Positions 36,808-46,277 of a stretch of DNA of 64,000 nt are shown piece after piece; within the stretch, counting starts at the first letter, position 1; each line of letters opens with the position of its first letter. The position numbers and the translations under genes were made by a program. Origin of the DNA: Verrucomicrobiia bacterium (GTDB taxonomy: Bacteria; Verrucomicrobiota; Verrucomicrobiia; Verrucomicrobiales; DEV007); the NCBI GenBank assembly GCA_030427505.1, contig JAUICH010000001.1, forward strand, positions 248,001 to 312,000. The letters run 5' to 3'. Under the pieces are notes generated by a model. That model saw nothing but the letters and a program-made list of their open reading frames with translations. It made no database searches and was not told the DNA's origin.

Positions 36808-37746
36808 TTATGCTGCCGGTTTGTCCGCCAGCGCCATCAGGGTTTGGAACCCGGGCGTTTCTTTTTCCCGGTCCACGATGGCGAGGTCGATGTTCTTGAA
36901 ACCCGCCTTTTTGAGGGCTTCGGACAGTTCCAGTTCGGAAAAGCCCAGCCACACGTCCGCGTAGAGTTCGCGGGCGTCTTCGAAGTTGTGCTTCAAGAGG
37001 TCCAGGATGACGACCCGGCCGCCGGGTTTGAGAATGCGGAAGGAGCTTTCCAGGGCCCGGCTGGGTTTTTCGGCGTGGTGCAGCGCCTGGCTGAAGATGG
37101 CCAGATCGACAGAGGCGTCCTTGATCGGCGGGTCTTCGATGTCGCCCAGGCGGTATTCCAGGTTCTTGTAGCCGTTTTCCTTGGCCACCTGGGAGCCGTA
37201 TTCCACCATTTTTTCCGAGTTATCCACGGCGATGACGCGCTTCGCCCGCTGGGCAAGAAGTTGGGAGAGCGTGCCTTCGCCCGCGCCCAGGTCGGCGATG
37301 ACCGTGGGCGGCATGAGCTTCAGGAGCGTTTCCGCCAGGCCCTTCCAGGAGCGGCCGGGGCAGTAGCTGCGGCCAAATTTACCCGCCAATTGGTCGAAGT
37401 ACTGCCGCGCCTTGTCTTTCCGCTTCTGGATGGTCAGCCGCAGGGCGGCGCTGTCACTGGCGGCTTCCGGGATTTCTTTCGCCGCTTCGTCCACGGTTTC
37501 CAGAAGCTGGCTTTCCACCTTGTCCTCCGGGGTCTTGAAGGTGTAGATGATGTTCTTCCCAGAGCGCCGGTCCTCCACCAGCCCGGCCTGTTTGAGCTGG
37601 GCGAGTTGGGAGGAAATGCGGCTCTGCCCCATCGAAAGAATTTCCTGCAGTTCCGCCACGGTCAGGTCCTCCTGGCGTAGCACGGCCAAGATGCGGATGC
37701 GGGTCGGGTCCGCGATGAGACGGAGGGATTTTAAAATTGACGGCAT
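36808..37746 (-). CDS. ArsR-family regulator fused to a SAM-dependent methyltransferase
   Basis: In the 312-residue product, residues 1-80 form an ArsR winged helix (LRLIADPTRIRILAVLRQED...SRISSQLAQLKQAGLV). Residues 130-300 form a class I methyltransferase with motif I VIADLGAGEGTLSQLL, the acidic motif VIAVDNSEKM and the post-I motif ILKPGGRVVILDLL. The gene is divergent from metK-ahcY with only a 64-bp gap. Because the C-terminal domain binds SAM or SAH, a role sensing the methyl cycle is a natural inference, comparable to the ArsR-type SahR regulators of metK/ahcY in Proteobacteria. The methyltransferase may also be an enzyme in its own right. Confidence 0.9.
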   Translation of the reverse strand: MPSILKSLRLIADPTRIRILAVLRQEDLTVAELQEILSMGQSRISSQLAQLKQAGLVEDRRSGKNIIYTFKTPEDKVESQLLETVDEAAKEIPEAASDSAALRLTIQKRKDKARQYFDQLAGKFGRSYCPGRSWKGLAETLLKLMPPTVIADLGAGEGTLSQLLAQRAKRVIAVDNSEKMVEYGSQVAKENGYKNLEYRLGDIEDPPIKDASVDLAIFSQALHHAEKPSRALESSFRILKPGGRVVILDLLKHNFEDARELYADVWLGFSELELSEALKKAGFKNIDLAIVDREKETPGFQTLMALADKPAA

Positions 37747-37782
37747 GCTTTTCGAAAATAGGTTATCAACGCATCACGATTT

Positions 37783-37800
37783 GTAAATATTAGGTAAATA
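37783..37800 (+). promoter_or_regulatory. candidate operator: direct repeat GTAAATA in the ArsR-metK intergenic gap
   Basis: GTAAATA occurs at 37783-37789 and again at 37794-37800, 11 bp apart, so both lie on one DNA face. The second copy sits in GGTAAATACC, a near-palindrome. The site is 10-28 bp upstream of the metK ATG in a 64-bp divergent gap, where an ArsR dimer would block transcription. ArsR-family sites are typically AT-rich and about 12-2-12. This is a prediction from position and sequence only. Confidence 0.4.
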
Positions 37801-37810
37801 CCTCCTGAAT

Positions 37811-38995
37811 ATGCCCACGAGCTACATTTTTTCCTCCGAATCCGTCACCGAAGGTCATCCCGACAAAGTTTGCGATACCATCAGCGACAGCATCGTTGAC
37901 GCCTGTTTCGAGAAGGACCCGAAAAGCCGGGTGGCTTGCGAAACGATGGTAAAGGACAACCTCGTGGTGCTGGGTGGCGAAATCACGACCGCCTCCGAGT
38001 TTGACTACCGCGAAGTCGTTAAGGCGGCCATCACGGAAATCGGTTACACGAACGACGACTGCAAGTTCAATGCCGCGAATTTCTTCTTCCTCAACGGCTT
38101 GGGCCAGCAGTCGCCCGACATTGCCCAGGGGGTGGACGAAGGCGCCGCCGCGGACAAGACCACGGACGAGCAGGGCGCTGGCGACCAGGGCATCATGTTC
38201 GGCTATGCCGTGAACGAAACGGAGGGCCTCATGCCCGCGCCGGTTTATTACTCCCACAAGCTGGGCCGCGCCTTGACGGAACTGCGCAAGAGCGGAAAGC
38301 ACACCTGGCTGCGTCCCGACTCCAAAACCCAGGTTTCCCTGGAGTATGACGCGGATCACAAGCCGAAGCGCATCACCGCCGTGGTGGTTTCCACCCAGCA
38401 CAGCGCGGAAATCACGACTCCGGAGATCCGCGAGATCCTGAAGAAAGACCTCATCCAGGCCGAGCTGCCGGGCGAGCTTCTGACTGAGGAAACCGAATAT
38501 CTCATCAACCCCACTGGCCTGTTCATCATTGGCGGCCCGGAAGGGGACTGCGGCCTGACGGGCCGGAAGATCATTGTCGATACCTACGGCGGCATGGGCC
38601 GTCACGGCGGGGGCGCCTTCTCCGGGAAAGATCCCAGCAAGGTGGACCGCTCAGCGGCTTACATGTGCCGCTATGTGGCCAAGAACATCGTGGCCGCCGG
38701 CCTGGCCCACCGTTGCGAGCTTCAGGTGGCTTACGCCATCGGGCACCCATACCCGGTCAGCGTTCATGTGGATACCTTCGGCACCAACGAAGTGGACGAA
38801 GCGAAGATCGTGGCCGCCGTGAAAGAAGTCTTCTCCTTCAAACCGGCGGAAATCATCAAGCAGCTCAACCTGCTGCGACCCATTTTCAAGCACACCACCA
38901 ACTACGGCCACTTCGGCCGCGAGGACAATACCGACGCCCTGACCTGGGAGAAGAAGGACAAGGTGGAAGCCCTGAAGAGCGCCGCCGGAGCGTAA
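37811..38995 (+). CDS. metK: S-adenosylmethionine synthase
   Basis: The 394-residue product has the N-terminal [20 protein letters not shown], the ATP-binding region around [13 protein letters not shown], the P-loop-like [20 protein letters not shown] and the late [19 protein letters not shown]. All are MetK signatures at normal length. It makes SAM from methionine and ATP. It is the first gene of metK-ahcY, 46 bp before ahcY, and is probably regulated by the divergent ArsR-methyltransferase. Confidence 0.98.
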   Translation: MPTSYIFSSESVTEGHPDKVCDTISDSIVDACFEKDPKSRVACETMVKDNLVVLGGEITTASEFDYREVVKAAITEIGYTNDDCKFNAANFFFLNGLGQQSPDIAQGVDEGAAADKTTDEQGAGDQGIMFGYAVNETEGLMPAPVYYSHKLGRALTELRKSGKHTWLRPDSKTQVSLEYDADHKPKRITAVVVSTQHSAEITTPEIREILKKDLIQAELPGELLTEETEYLINPTGLFIIGGPEGDCGLTGRKIIVDTYGGMGRHGGGAFSGKDPSKVDRSAAYMCRYVAKNIVAAGLAHRCELQVAYAIGHPYPVSVHVDTFGTNEVDEAKIVAAVKEVFSFKPAEIIKQLNLLRPIFKHTTNYGHFGREDNTDALTWEKKDKVEALKSAAGA

Positions 38996-39041
38996 AATTA
39001 ACCGGCCTGGACCATTTAAACAGCACCCTGACATACTTACC

Positions 39042-40475
39042 ATGAGCGCAGCAGCAGACACCACCACCGCCCAGGACTACAAGGTCGCGGACATCAGCCT
39101 GGCCGAATTCGGCCGGAAGGAAATCGAGATTGCCGAACACGAAATGCCCGGCTTGATGGCCGTGCGTGAAAAGTATGCCGCGGAGAAGCCGCTCGACGGC
39201 GTGCGCATCATGGGCTCCCTGCACATGACCATCCAGACGGCGGTGCTGATCGAGACGCTGAAAGCGCTCGGCGCGGACGTCCGCTGGTGCTCCTGCAACA
39301 TCTTCTCCACCCAGGACCACGCCGCCGCGGCCATCGCCGCCAGTGGAACCCCGGTCTTCGCCTGGAAGGGCGAAACGCTGGAGGAGTACTGGGACTGCAC
39401 GCTCTCCGCGCTGACATGGCCCGACGGCTCCGGCCCTCAGCTCATTGTGGACGACGGTGGCGACGCTACCCTCCTGATTCACAAAGGTTACGAGCTGGAA
39501 AACGGCGATGACTCCTGGGTGAACAGCGAAAGCGGCAGCAAGGAAGAGCAGATCATCAAGAACCTGCTCAAGCGCGTCCACGGCGAAGACCCGCTGAAGT
39601 GGAACAACTACGTGAAGGAATGGAAGGGCGTTTCCGAAGAGACCACCACCGGCGTGCATCGTCTCTACCAGATGGCCAAGAAGGGCAAGCTGCTCGTCCC
39701 GGCCATCAACGTGAACGACTCCGTCACCAAGTCCAAGTTCGACAACCTGTATGGCTGCCGCGAGTCCCTCCTGGATGGCATCAAGCGCGCCACCGACGTG
39801 ATGATCTCCGGAAAAGTGGCCGTGGTCTGCGGCTATGGCGACGTGGGTAAAGGCTGTGCCCAAGCCCTCAAAGGCGCTGGCGCACAGGTCGTGGTGACCG
39901 AAATCGATCCCATCTGCGCCCTTCAGGCGGCCATGGAAGGCTACAAGGTCACGACCGTGGAAGCGACGCTCGGCGAAGCCAGCATCTATGTGACCACCAC
40001 CGGCAATAAGGACATCATCAAGGCCGAGCATATGGAGAAGATGAAGGACCAGGCCATTGTTTGTAACATTGGGCACTTCGACAACGAGATCCAGGTGGAC
40101 AAGCTGGAAGCCATCCCGGGCATCAAAAAAGACAACATCAAACCGCAGGTGGATCGCTACACCTTCCCGGCGGGCAACCAGATCTTTATGCTGGCCGAAG
40201 GCCGTCTCGTAAACCTGGGCTGCGCCACCGGTCACCCCAGCTTCGTGATGTCCAACAGCTTCGCCAACCAGACGCTGGCTCAGTTGGACCTTTGGAAGAA
40301 CAAAGACGACTACGCCGTGGGCGTCTACGTCCTGCCGAAGCACCTCGACGAAGAAGTGGCCCGCCTGCACCTCCAGAAAATTGGCGCGAAATTGACTACC
40401 CTCAGCCAGGACCAGGCAGACTACATCGGCGTGCCGGTGGAAGGGCCGTATAAGCCGGATCACTACCGGTATTAG
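39042..40475 (+). CDS. ahcY: adenosylhomocysteinase
   Basis: The 477-residue product has the substrate-binding [31 protein letters not shown], the NAD-binding [18 protein letters not shown] and the C-terminal [10 protein letters not shown]...PYKPDHYRY typical of SAHase. It hydrolyses SAH to adenosine and homocysteine and relieves product inhibition of methyltransferases. The insert near residues 150-190 marks the long bacterial subtype. It is co-transcribed with metK. Confidence 0.98.
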   Translation: MSAAADTTTAQDYKVADISLAEFGRKEIEIAEHEMPGLMAVREKYAAEKPLDGVRIMGSLHMTIQTAVLIETLKALGADVRWCSCNIFSTQDHAAAAIAASGTPVFAWKGETLEEYWDCTLSALTWPDGSGPQLIVDDGGDATLLIHKGYELENGDDSWVNSESGSKEEQIIKNLLKRVHGEDPLKWNNYVKEWKGVSEETTTGVHRLYQMAKKGKLLVPAINVNDSVTKSKFDNLYGCRESLLDGIKRATDVMISGKVAVVCGYGDVGKGCAQALKGAGAQVVVTEIDPICALQAAMEGYKVTTVEATLGEASIYVTTTGNKDIIKAEHMEKMKDQAIVCNIGHFDNEIQVDKLEAIPGIKKDNIKPQVDRYTFPAGNQIFMLAEGRLVNLGCATGHPSFVMSNSFANQTLAQLDLWKNKDDYAVGVYVLPKHLDEEVARLHLQKIGAKLTTLSQDQADYIGVPVEGPYKPDHYRY

Positions 40476-40495
40476 GTCGAAGGGTGGGTCACCCT

Positions 40496-40532
40496 CCAGA
40501 CAAGGAGACTGTCAGACAATCAGACAATGAAA
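40496..40532 (+). repeat. left terminal inverted repeat of the S23 element
   Basis: The arm starts CCAGACAAGGAGACTGTCAG and ends CAGACAATGAAA. It is the inverted copy of 41075-41111 with a single G/T difference at its ninth base. A transcript across the element could fold these arms into a 36-37-bp helix, an RNase III-type substrate. Confidence 0.9.
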
Positions 40533-40551
40533 GTCTCCCCTCGAGAACGTT

Positions 40552-40969
40552 TCACTTGAGGGGAGTGAGGGTCCATTTCTCCGGGCGGTTTTGCATGGTC
40601 AAGAGCATGGCGATCAGTTCGTCATACTTCAGAGTAAAGGGAGCGGGTATCCTCGGCGGAGAGGTATTCGCATTCGACCGCGAATTGAAGCCAGGATTGG
40701 GTTTCAGCGGCCTCGCCTTCGCTGTCGTTTAGACGGTTGATGAATGACGCGGGATAGCGCCGTTTGCGCCAGGCTTCGGCGATGTTCGCCGAAACGGCTC
40801 GAGAGGAGCGCCTGATCTGGTCCGTCAGAGAGAATCTTTCGTGGGTGGGGAACGACTTGCTCAGCCTGAAAATCTCCATCGCCGCGGTAAACGCCCGCCG
40901 ATAGATCTCAAGGCCGGTGTGGCGGACGATTCGTTTCTTTTTCCCTTTTTCCGGTTCCGGTGAACTCAC
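40552..40969 (-). pseudogene. four-helix-bundle (S23 / 23S rRNA-IVS) protein gene with a C-terminal frameshift
   Basis: The intact frame 40622-40969 encodes 115 residues. They include the S23 motifs IYRRAFTAAMEIFRLSKSFP, the helix LTDQIRRSSRAVSANIAEAW (S.S...NIAEG in the family) and ETQSWLQFAVECEYLS. It then ends prematurely in SLYSEV. One base further (extra base near 40627) the other frame reads YDELIAMLLTMQNRPEKW then TLTPLK and stops at 40552. That is exactly the family's usual last helix. A single-base insertion has thus cut off the C-terminus, unless the base is a sequencing error or the frame is recoded. Family function is unknown. Confidence 0.8.
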
Positions 40970-41074
40970 TCGGGTATTTTCAGGCTAATTCTAACCAATT
41001 GACAGATAATCTGAAGATCTTTGGAATCAGGCGAGAGACGAACCATTCCGTGTATACGGTCCCCAATTCAAAAT

Positions 41075-41111
41075 TTTCATTGTCTGATTGTCTGACAGTC
41101 TCATTGTCTGG
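41075..41111 (-). repeat. right terminal inverted repeat of the S23 element
   Basis: It reads TTTCATTGTCTGATTGTCTG onward on the plus strand and is the reverse complement of the left arm with one mismatch. The DNA right of it (41112-41242) holds only the fabV upstream region. Confidence 0.9.
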
Positions 41112-41242
41112 GGGAAACCTCCACGACTCGAAATCGATCCCTGAATCCCTTCGAGTCCACCGGAGCGAACCTTCTTCTATTGCCTTAAAGAGCACTTAGC
41201 GTAAGGAATAGCCTCCCGAAGACACCAGATTCCCCAGAGACC

Positions 41243-42427
41243 ATGATCATTCAGCCTAAAGTCCGAGGATTTATTTGCATCACCTCCCATCCCGAAGGGT
41301 GTGCCGCGAACATCCGCGAGCAGATCGAATATGTAAAAAGCCAGCCCAAGGTGGAGGGCGATGGTGCGCCGAAGAACGTGCTCGTGATTGGGGCCTCCAC
41401 GGGTTACGGCCTTTCTTCCCGGATCGTGCCGGCTTTTGCTTCCGGGGCCGCGACTCTGGGCGTGTTCTTCGAAAAGCCTGGTTCCGAGAACAAACCCGGC
41501 AGCGCTGGCTGGTACAACTCCGCAGCTTTCCACGAGGAAGCGAAAAAAGCCGGTCTCTATGCCAAGAGCGTAAATGGGGATGCCTTTTCCGATGAGCTGA
41601 AGGACCAGGTCATCAACATCATCAAGGAAGACCTCGGGAAGATAGATCTCGTCGTTTACAGCCTGGCTTCACCGCGCCGCCAAGACCCGAAGACAGGCGA
41701 GGTTTACAAGTCCTGCCTTAAGCCCATTGGCGAAAGCTATACGTCCAAAAACCTGAACACGGACAAGAAGGAAGTTCACCCCATCACCATCGAGCCTGCC
41801 ACGGAGGAAGACATTGTCGGCACAGTAAAGGTCATGGGGGGAGAAGACTGGGAACTGTGGATGGATGCCTTGGCCGAGGCCGGAGTGCTCGCGGACGGCG
41901 TGAAGACGGTCGCCTATTCCTACATCGGACCCGAGCTGACCTGGCCCATCTATAAGAATGGCACCATTGGCCGGGCCAAGATGCATGTGGAAGAGTCCTG
42001 CGCCCGCCTGAACGAACGCTTCGGGACCGGTTCCGCTTTTGTTTCCGTAAACAAGGCCGTGGTCACGCAGGCCAGTTCCGCCATCCCCGTGGTGCCGCTC
42101 TACATTTCCCTGCTCTTTAAGATCATGAAGGCAATGGGCACTCACGAGGGCTGCACCGAACAAATCTACCGCCTCTTCGCGGATCATCTCTACGGAAAGG
42201 GTGAGCCCACCTTTGACGAAGCGGGCCGCATCCGGATCGATGACCTGGAAATGAAACCCGACGTCCAGAGCGAAACTTTCGCCCTGTGGGACCAAGTCAG
42301 CACGGAGAACCTGGATGAGATTTCCGATTTCGCAGGTTACCAGAGCGAGTTCCTCCGTCTCTTCGGCTTCGGGATCGAAGGCGTGGACTACGAAGCGGAC
42401 GTGAATCCGGAAAAGGATCTCGTTTAA
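41243..42427 (+). CDS. fabV: trans-2-enoyl-CoA/ACP reductase FabV
   Basis: The 394-residue product has the NADH-binding [16 protein letters not shown] (residues ~47-61) and the FabV-specific active site Y237-x8-K246 in [20 protein letters not shown] and the C-terminal FFGFG-like [17 protein letters not shown] are also present. FabV reduces the enoyl double bond in fatty-acid elongation. It is the triclosan-resistant alternative to FabI. The length is typical. It stands alone downstream of the S23 element. Confidence 0.96.
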   Translation: MIIQPKVRGFICITSHPEGCAANIREQIEYVKSQPKVEGDGAPKNVLVIGASTGYGLSSRIVPAFASGAATLGVFFEKPGSENKPGSAGWYNSAAFHEEAKKAGLYAKSVNGDAFSDELKDQVINIIKEDLGKIDLVVYSLASPRRQDPKTGEVYKSCLKPIGESYTSKNLNTDKKEVHPITIEPATEEDIVGTVKVMGGEDWELWMDALAEAGVLADGVKTVAYSYIGPELTWPIYKNGTIGRAKMHVEESCARLNERFGTGSAFVSVNKAVVTQASSAIPVVPLYISLLFKIMKAMGTHEGCTEQIYRLFADHLYGKGEPTFDEAGRIRIDDLEMKPDVQSETFALWDQVSTENLDEISDFAGYQSEFLRLFGFGIEGVDYEADVNPEKDLV

Positions 42428-42465
42428 TAGACAAAGTTTTTCCTCTCCTAGAGGCTGCCGGGAAT

Positions 42466-42640
42466 AAGGTGGTCCTCGACCTCCGGGCGAGGAACTCGGG
42501 AACCGAGTCCACGAAAGCCAATCGGTGGGTTCTCTACAGTTACCGCAACGCCTTGTTTTCGAAGACTGGGTTTCCCTATCCTTCTATTTGAGTTGCCTCG
42601 TTGGCCCATCTGAACGCGCCCGGAGATCACGTTCCACCTT
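42466..42640. repeat. inverted-repeat element, copy A (175 bp)
   Basis: It starts AAGGTGGTCCTCGACCTCCG and ends CGGAGATCACGTTCCACCTT. The two ends are imperfect inverted repeats of each other. The same start, and a near-identical 30-nt end (TGAACGCGCyCGGAGATCrC onward), recur at 51077-51273 upstream of rnpB. The middle contains a hairpin ACTCGG-GAA-CCGAGT. Element interiors differ between the copies while the ends are conserved, as in MITE-like or structured-RNA repeats. It contains no gene. Confidence 0.65.
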
Positions 42641-42697
42641 TCTTCAAACTTCGCGCCTGGACGAAACGGAAGCATGCGGGACCTTCGAGTGCCTCAC

Positions 42698-43885
42698 TCA
42701 GGGCAAAGGAATAGGCGGCAGCTTGGCGCCGTAGTACTCCGCCTGGTGCCGGTTGTTATCGAAGGCGAAGTGTAGCCACGCTTTGTCCGGGCTGACAAAG
42801 CCGTCGGGATAGTTCAGCCGTCCTTTTGGTCCGTCCGCGGACTCCGGCACGAGGACACGCTGGTAGGGCCAGGTCTTCATGCCATCATAGCTCACCCAAA
42901 GGGAGAGAGGGCTGCGGTGCTTCGGGTTCGGGTTGTGAAGAATGGCGACCACGTCTCCGCCCAGGCCATACAGGGTGGCCTTGGAGCCGGGGTTCGGGAT
43001 GTCGGTCTTTACGGCGAATTCCGGCCAGGTCTTTCCGCCGTCGGAACTTTCCGCGTACCACAACACGCCGCCCAGCCGGTCGCCTCGGATGATCATGGCG
43101 ATGCGGCCATCGGCCAGTTCCACGATGTTGTTTTCCGCCCAACCGTGGTAGCTGTCGTCTTCCGTCAGGCGAATGTCGCCGTGCTCCGCCCAGGTTCTTC
43201 CACCGTCTTCGCTGATGAGCACGCCGTTCCTGGGGTTCCTGACATTGTAAGCATGCACCCGTTCCTTAGGTTTTTCGGTTCCGGGTTCTGGTCCCAGGTA
43301 GTGCTGGAAGGGAAGCATGAGCCGGCCGTCGTGGGTGGTGATGCAGTTCCTCACAAAAGTCCGGTCGTGGAGCCGTCCGGGGACCGGTTGAGGTTGGCCC
43401 CAAGTCTGGCACTGGTCTTCGCTCGTCACCATCCAGGCTTTCCATCCGCCGAAACTACCGTCGTGAGTGGAGACAAACAGAATGCAGCGGTCTTCCAGCA
43501 CCGTCAGCTCGCTCGGTACCATGGCGATGGTATTTCCCTCGCGCTTGAAGCCGAGATCGATGGGTTCCATTTCCGGCCACGTCTTTCCCTGGTCCTGGCT
43601 GCGGGAAATGAAGACGCCGTTTTCCGGGCGGGGCTCGGCGTCGCCGCCGCCCAGCATGACCATGACCCAGGAGCCGTCCGGCATCTGGCGGAGCGTGGTG
43701 TCACAGGCCAGTTTGTTGGGCGAGACACCGTCAAAGATGAGCGTACGCCGGTCTTTCGCGGCGTCCTGAGCGGCTTGCTGTTCCCAGTCCGCGTCAGCGG
43801 CGAACGCCTGCGAAAAGGTGAGAAAGATGCTAGTCAGGGCCGTCAGGCCGACTGCCATCGTGGAAAGGGGGGATTTGCTTCTCAT
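42698..43885 (-). CDS. secreted sialidase/BNR-repeat family glycosidase
   Basis: The start at 43885 gives 395 residues with a signal peptide ([20 protein letters not shown] then AADADW). Four or more Asp-box repeats are visible: [26 protein letters not shown] and SYDGMKTW. This is the six-bladed propeller pattern of the sialidase superfamily. True sialidase activity needs an Arg triad that I cannot verify by eye, so other exo-glycosidase activity is possible. It fits with the sulfatases as part of glycan degradation. It is divergent from dgkA. Confidence 0.85.
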   Translation of the reverse strand: MRSKSPLSTMAVGLTALTSIFLTFSQAFAADADWEQQAAQDAAKDRRTLIFDGVSPNKLACDTTLRQMPDGSWVMVMLGGGDAEPRPENGVFISRSQDQGKTWPEMEPIDLGFKREGNTIAMVPSELTVLEDRCILFVSTHDGSFGGWKAWMVTSEDQCQTWGQPQPVPGRLHDRTFVRNCITTHDGRLMLPFQHYLGPEPGTEKPKERVHAYNVRNPRNGVLISEDGGRTWAEHGDIRLTEDDSYHGWAENNIVELADGRIAMIIRGDRLGGVLWYAESSDGGKTWPEFAVKTDIPNPGSKATLYGLGGDVVAILHNPNPKHRSPLSLWVSYDGMKTWPYQRVLVPESADGPKGRLNYPDGFVSPDKAWLHFAFDNNRHQAEYYGAKLPPIPLP

Positions 43886-43986
43886 GGGAGGGTTTGCTCC
43901 TGAACTAGACTCATTCAGGTGTAGGGGGAAGACTTTTCGGTAAGGTGCCGCTTGAAGAGAAGACCGCTTCGCGGTCAGATTGCTCA

Positions 43987-44349
43987 ATGATCGCGCGCCT
44001 CTTCCGCTCCTTCCGCTACGCGTTCAGCGGCCTGTTCCTGGTTGTTCGCACCCAGCAAAACATGCGGCTGCACCTGGTGGCCGCCGGGATGGCGGTGATC
44101 CTGGGAGCGCTTTTCAAACTCACGAATGGGGAGTGGGCAGCCGTTCTCCTCGCCATCGGTCTAGTGATGGCGGCGGAGTGTTTCAATACCGCGCTCGAAA
44201 AGCTGGCCGATGCCCTGCACCCGGAGCAGCATCCGCTGGTCGGACAGGCCAAGGACATGGCCGCTGGGGCTGTGCTCTGCGCCGCCTTCGCCGCCGGGGC
44301 GGTGGGACTGGTGGTATTTGGCGGTAGAATTCTGCGTTATTTGGCCTGA
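43987..44349 (+). CDS. dgkA: diacylglycerol/undecaprenol kinase DgkA family
   Basis: The start at 43987 ([15 protein letters not shown]) gives the usual 120 residues. The product has three membrane helices and the DgkA signature [15 protein letters not shown] (residues ~62-76), then [17 protein letters not shown]. The ExxNTAxE and KDxAAxAV motifs bind MgATP. It phosphorylates diacylglycerol or undecaprenol at the inner membrane. The glcD-like gene follows after about 60 bp. Confidence 0.93.
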   Translation: MIARLFRSFRYAFSGLFLVVRTQQNMRLHLVAAGMAVILGALFKLTNGEWAAVLLAIGLVMAAECFNTALEKLADALHPEQHPLVGQAKDMAAGAVLCAAFAAGAVGLVVFGGRILRYLA

Positions 44350-44409
44350 AAGGTAGCCTCGTGAATGAAGTCCTGGCCGGGCATCCGCTCCGGGACCATC
44401 CATGATGCC

Positions 44410-45792
44410 ATGAATCCGGAAACGCTCGAAGCCACGCTGATCGAACTTCTCGGGGGAGACGCCAAGAAAGTCTCCCGCGCCCGGGACGTGATGGAGCAGC
44501 ACAGCATCGATAAGTGGTACGCCCATCACCTGCCGGACATCGTCGTTTTTGCCGAAAGCACCGCTGATGTCCAAGCGGTGATGAAGTTCGCCAACGAGCA
44601 CGAAATCCCCGTCACCACGCGGGGCGGGGGAGTGGGCTATGTGGGCGGCGCCGTGCCGTGGAAAGGCGGCATCGTCCTGTCCGTGCGGCGCATGGACGAG
44701 ATCCTGGAGATCAATCCCACCGACGGCGTGGCCGTTGTTCAGCCCGGCGTGATTTTGGGCGATCTGCAGAAAGCGGTGCGCGACCAGGGCTGGTTCTACC
44801 CGCCGGACCCTTCCAGCCTGAAAGAGTGCACCGTGGGTGGCACTGTGGCAACGAACGCGGGTGGTCCCCGCTGCTTGAAATACGGCGTGACCCGTCACTA
44901 CGTGCTGGGCTTGGAAGTGGTGCTGGCGGATGGGCGCGTGCTGCGCACCGGGGGCCGTTGCCACAAGAACAAGACCGGCTTTGACCTCATCGGAATGTTC
45001 GTCGGCTCCGAAGGGCTGCTCGGCGTGGTCACGGAAATTACCGTCCGCATCATTCCGCATCCTCCGGCGCGGGCCACGTTTTCCGTGGGCTTTCGGGAAT
45101 TTCGCGAAGCCGCCACCGCCGTGCAGCGCATCTTTGCCGAAGGCTACCTGCCGTCCGCCCTGGAAATCGCGGACAAGTTCACCCTGGAAGCGGCCCGGAA
45201 TTATCCCGGCAACGATTTCATCCCGGACGGCGATGCGCACCTACTCGTCGATCTGGACGGGCAGGAATCTTCCGTGAAATCGGAGGTGGAAAGCCTGCGC
45301 GGCCTTCTGGAAAGCCTCCAGCCCTTATCTATCGACGTGGCCTTTGGTCAGGACCAGTGCGAGCAGCTTTGGGAAATCCGCCGCAGTTTTTCCTACAGTC
45401 TGCGGGACACCGGTTTGAAGAAGCTGAACGAAGACATAGTGGTGCCCCGGAGCCGCCTCATGGACCTGGTGCACTTCGGCCAGCAACTCCAGGAAGAAAC
45501 CGGCTATGCCGTCGCGTCCTTCGGCCATGCCGGAGACGGAAACATCCACGTAAACATCATGGTGGAGGAACGCGTCCTGGTGGAAGAGAAGGACAAAGTG
45601 GACGCCGCCCTGGACAGGCTGTTCCACCAAGTGCTGGACTGGAAAGGCGTCATCACCGGCGAACACGGCATCGGCCTGGCGAAGAAGCGCTGGTTCTCCG
45701 CCGCGACCTCAGACGTTTCCCGCGAGGTGCATTCCGGCCTGAAGGCCATGCTGGATCCGAAGGGAATTTTGAATCCCGGGAAGTTTGTTTGA
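44410..45792 (+). CDS. FAD-linked glycolate/lactate-type oxidase (GlcD family)
   Basis: The 460-residue product starts at MNPETLEATLIELLG; an ATG 15 codons upstream is also possible. It has the PCMH-type FAD domain (VTTRGGGVGYVGGAVPWKGG, PPDPSSLKECTVGGTVATNA, GLLGVVTEITVRI). The C-terminal FAD-oxidase domain carries FGHAGDGNIHVNIMV and GEHGIGLAKKRW. It oxidises a 2-hydroxy acid (glycolate, D-lactate or similar). No glcE or glcF gene follows, so the electron acceptor is unclear. Confidence 0.9.
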   Translation: MNPETLEATLIELLGGDAKKVSRARDVMEQHSIDKWYAHHLPDIVVFAESTADVQAVMKFANEHEIPVTTRGGGVGYVGGAVPWKGGIVLSVRRMDEILEINPTDGVAVVQPGVILGDLQKAVRDQGWFYPPDPSSLKECTVGGTVATNAGGPRCLKYGVTRHYVLGLEVVLADGRVLRTGGRCHKNKTGFDLIGMFVGSEGLLGVVTEITVRIIPHPPARATFSVGFREFREAATAVQRIFAEGYLPSALEIADKFTLEAARNYPGNDFIPDGDAHLLVDLDGQESSVKSEVESLRGLLESLQPLSIDVAFGQDQCEQLWEIRRSFSYSLRDTGLKKLNEDIVVPRSRLMDLVHFGQQLQEETGYAVASFGHAGDGNIHVNIMVEERVLVEEKDKVDAALDRLFHQVLDWKGVITGEHGIGLAKKRWFSAATSDVSREVHSGLKAMLDPKGILNPGKFV

Positions 45793-46277
45793 GGCAAGTA
45801 CGTGTCCAGGATTGGAAGCGTGATTCTGCCATCCCTTCCCAAAGTCCCAGCGAATTTGGGTAATGAGCGATTCTAAGGTGGTGCGGGACGCCTAAACCCA
45901 CTTGGGCCAAAGGCCCAACGCATACCAGCCTAGGCCGCAAGGCCTAGGAATAGTATCGGTAAATTTAACGAGGGCTGAAAGCCCGGCGCATCCTCAGGGA
46001 TTGCGTAGTCGCAAAAGATGCGTCGGGCTTTCAGCCCTTGTTCTTTAATCGAATAAGGTTCCTGGGGCTCGCGCCCCAGGCTGGTATGCGGCGAGCCTTC
46101 GGCCCTCCTTGCGAGGAGTGAGTGCCTTTTGTGAGAAGTAAACACCCCTTTGAGTATTGGTATCTAGAGATCGGCTTAGAAAAGAAGTGTCGGGAAGAGC
46201 TGGCGTCATTGCGGCAATTTGCGGGTGGACGCTGGGGGAAAACCTTTCAGAATAGGGTTTCCCCCCCAGAATTGCCT
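45793..46277. other. intergenic region holding a palindromic repeat cluster
   Basis: Of the 485 bp between the oxidase and sulfatase genes, about 190 bp (45902-46090) are a nested set of palindromes described separately. The rest (46091-46277) should contain the sulfatase promoter and leader. No gene is seen. A longer in-frame extension of the sulfatase into this stretch lacks any family similarity and was not used. Confidence 0.6.
45902..46090. repeat. nested palindromic (REP/BIME-like) repeat cluster
   Basis: Several hairpins are arranged symmetrically: TTGGGCC-AAA-GGCCCAA (45902-45918), CCTAGGCC-GCAA-GGCCTAGG (45929-45948) and CTGGGGC-TCGC-GCCCCAG (46062-46079). They sit inside larger inverted repeats. 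CGCATACCAGCCT (45919-45931) matches AGGCTGGTATGCG (46078-46090) exactly. The 22-bp arms 45971-45992 and 46017-46038 (AGGGCTGAAAGCCC plus GGCGCATC) also match, with one mismatch. The whole block can fold into one long stem with side hairpins, as expected of REP doublets mobilised by a REP-type transposase. No transposase is in the window. Confidence 0.8.

Larger units (their letters stand above)
40496..41111. mobile_element. 616-bp inverted-repeat element carrying an S23 four-helix-bundle gene
   Basis: Left arm 40496-40532 and right arm 41075-41111 are inverted copies of 37 nt with one mismatch. Each contains three CAGACAA units. The only gene inside is an S23-type four-helix-bundle gene on the reverse strand. 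An S23 gene bracketed by long complementary ends is the organisation of the intervening sequences (IVS) inserted in 23S rRNA genes of Leptospira, Coxiella and others. This copy lies between ahcY and fabV and has no rRNA around it. It may therefore be an IVS-like element inserted outside rRNA, or a non-autonomous transposon. Confidence 0.65.

Noticed and set aside
37747-37810. SAM or SAH riboswitch upstream of metK-ahcY
   Set aside because: The gap is only 64 bp, and none of the conserved SAM-I, SAM-II or SAH core motifs is present. A protein regulator is next door.
38886-40463. 525-codon open frame antisense to ahcY
   Set aside because: It mirrors the codon structure of ahcY in GC-rich DNA, has no recognisable family motif and has no start context. 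ahcY itself is unambiguous.
46122-46277. Longer N-terminus for the sulfatase starting at 46122
   Set aside because: The extra residues show no signal peptide or family similarity and begin within a repeat-rich intergenic area. The ATG at 46278 gives a perfect signal peptide.
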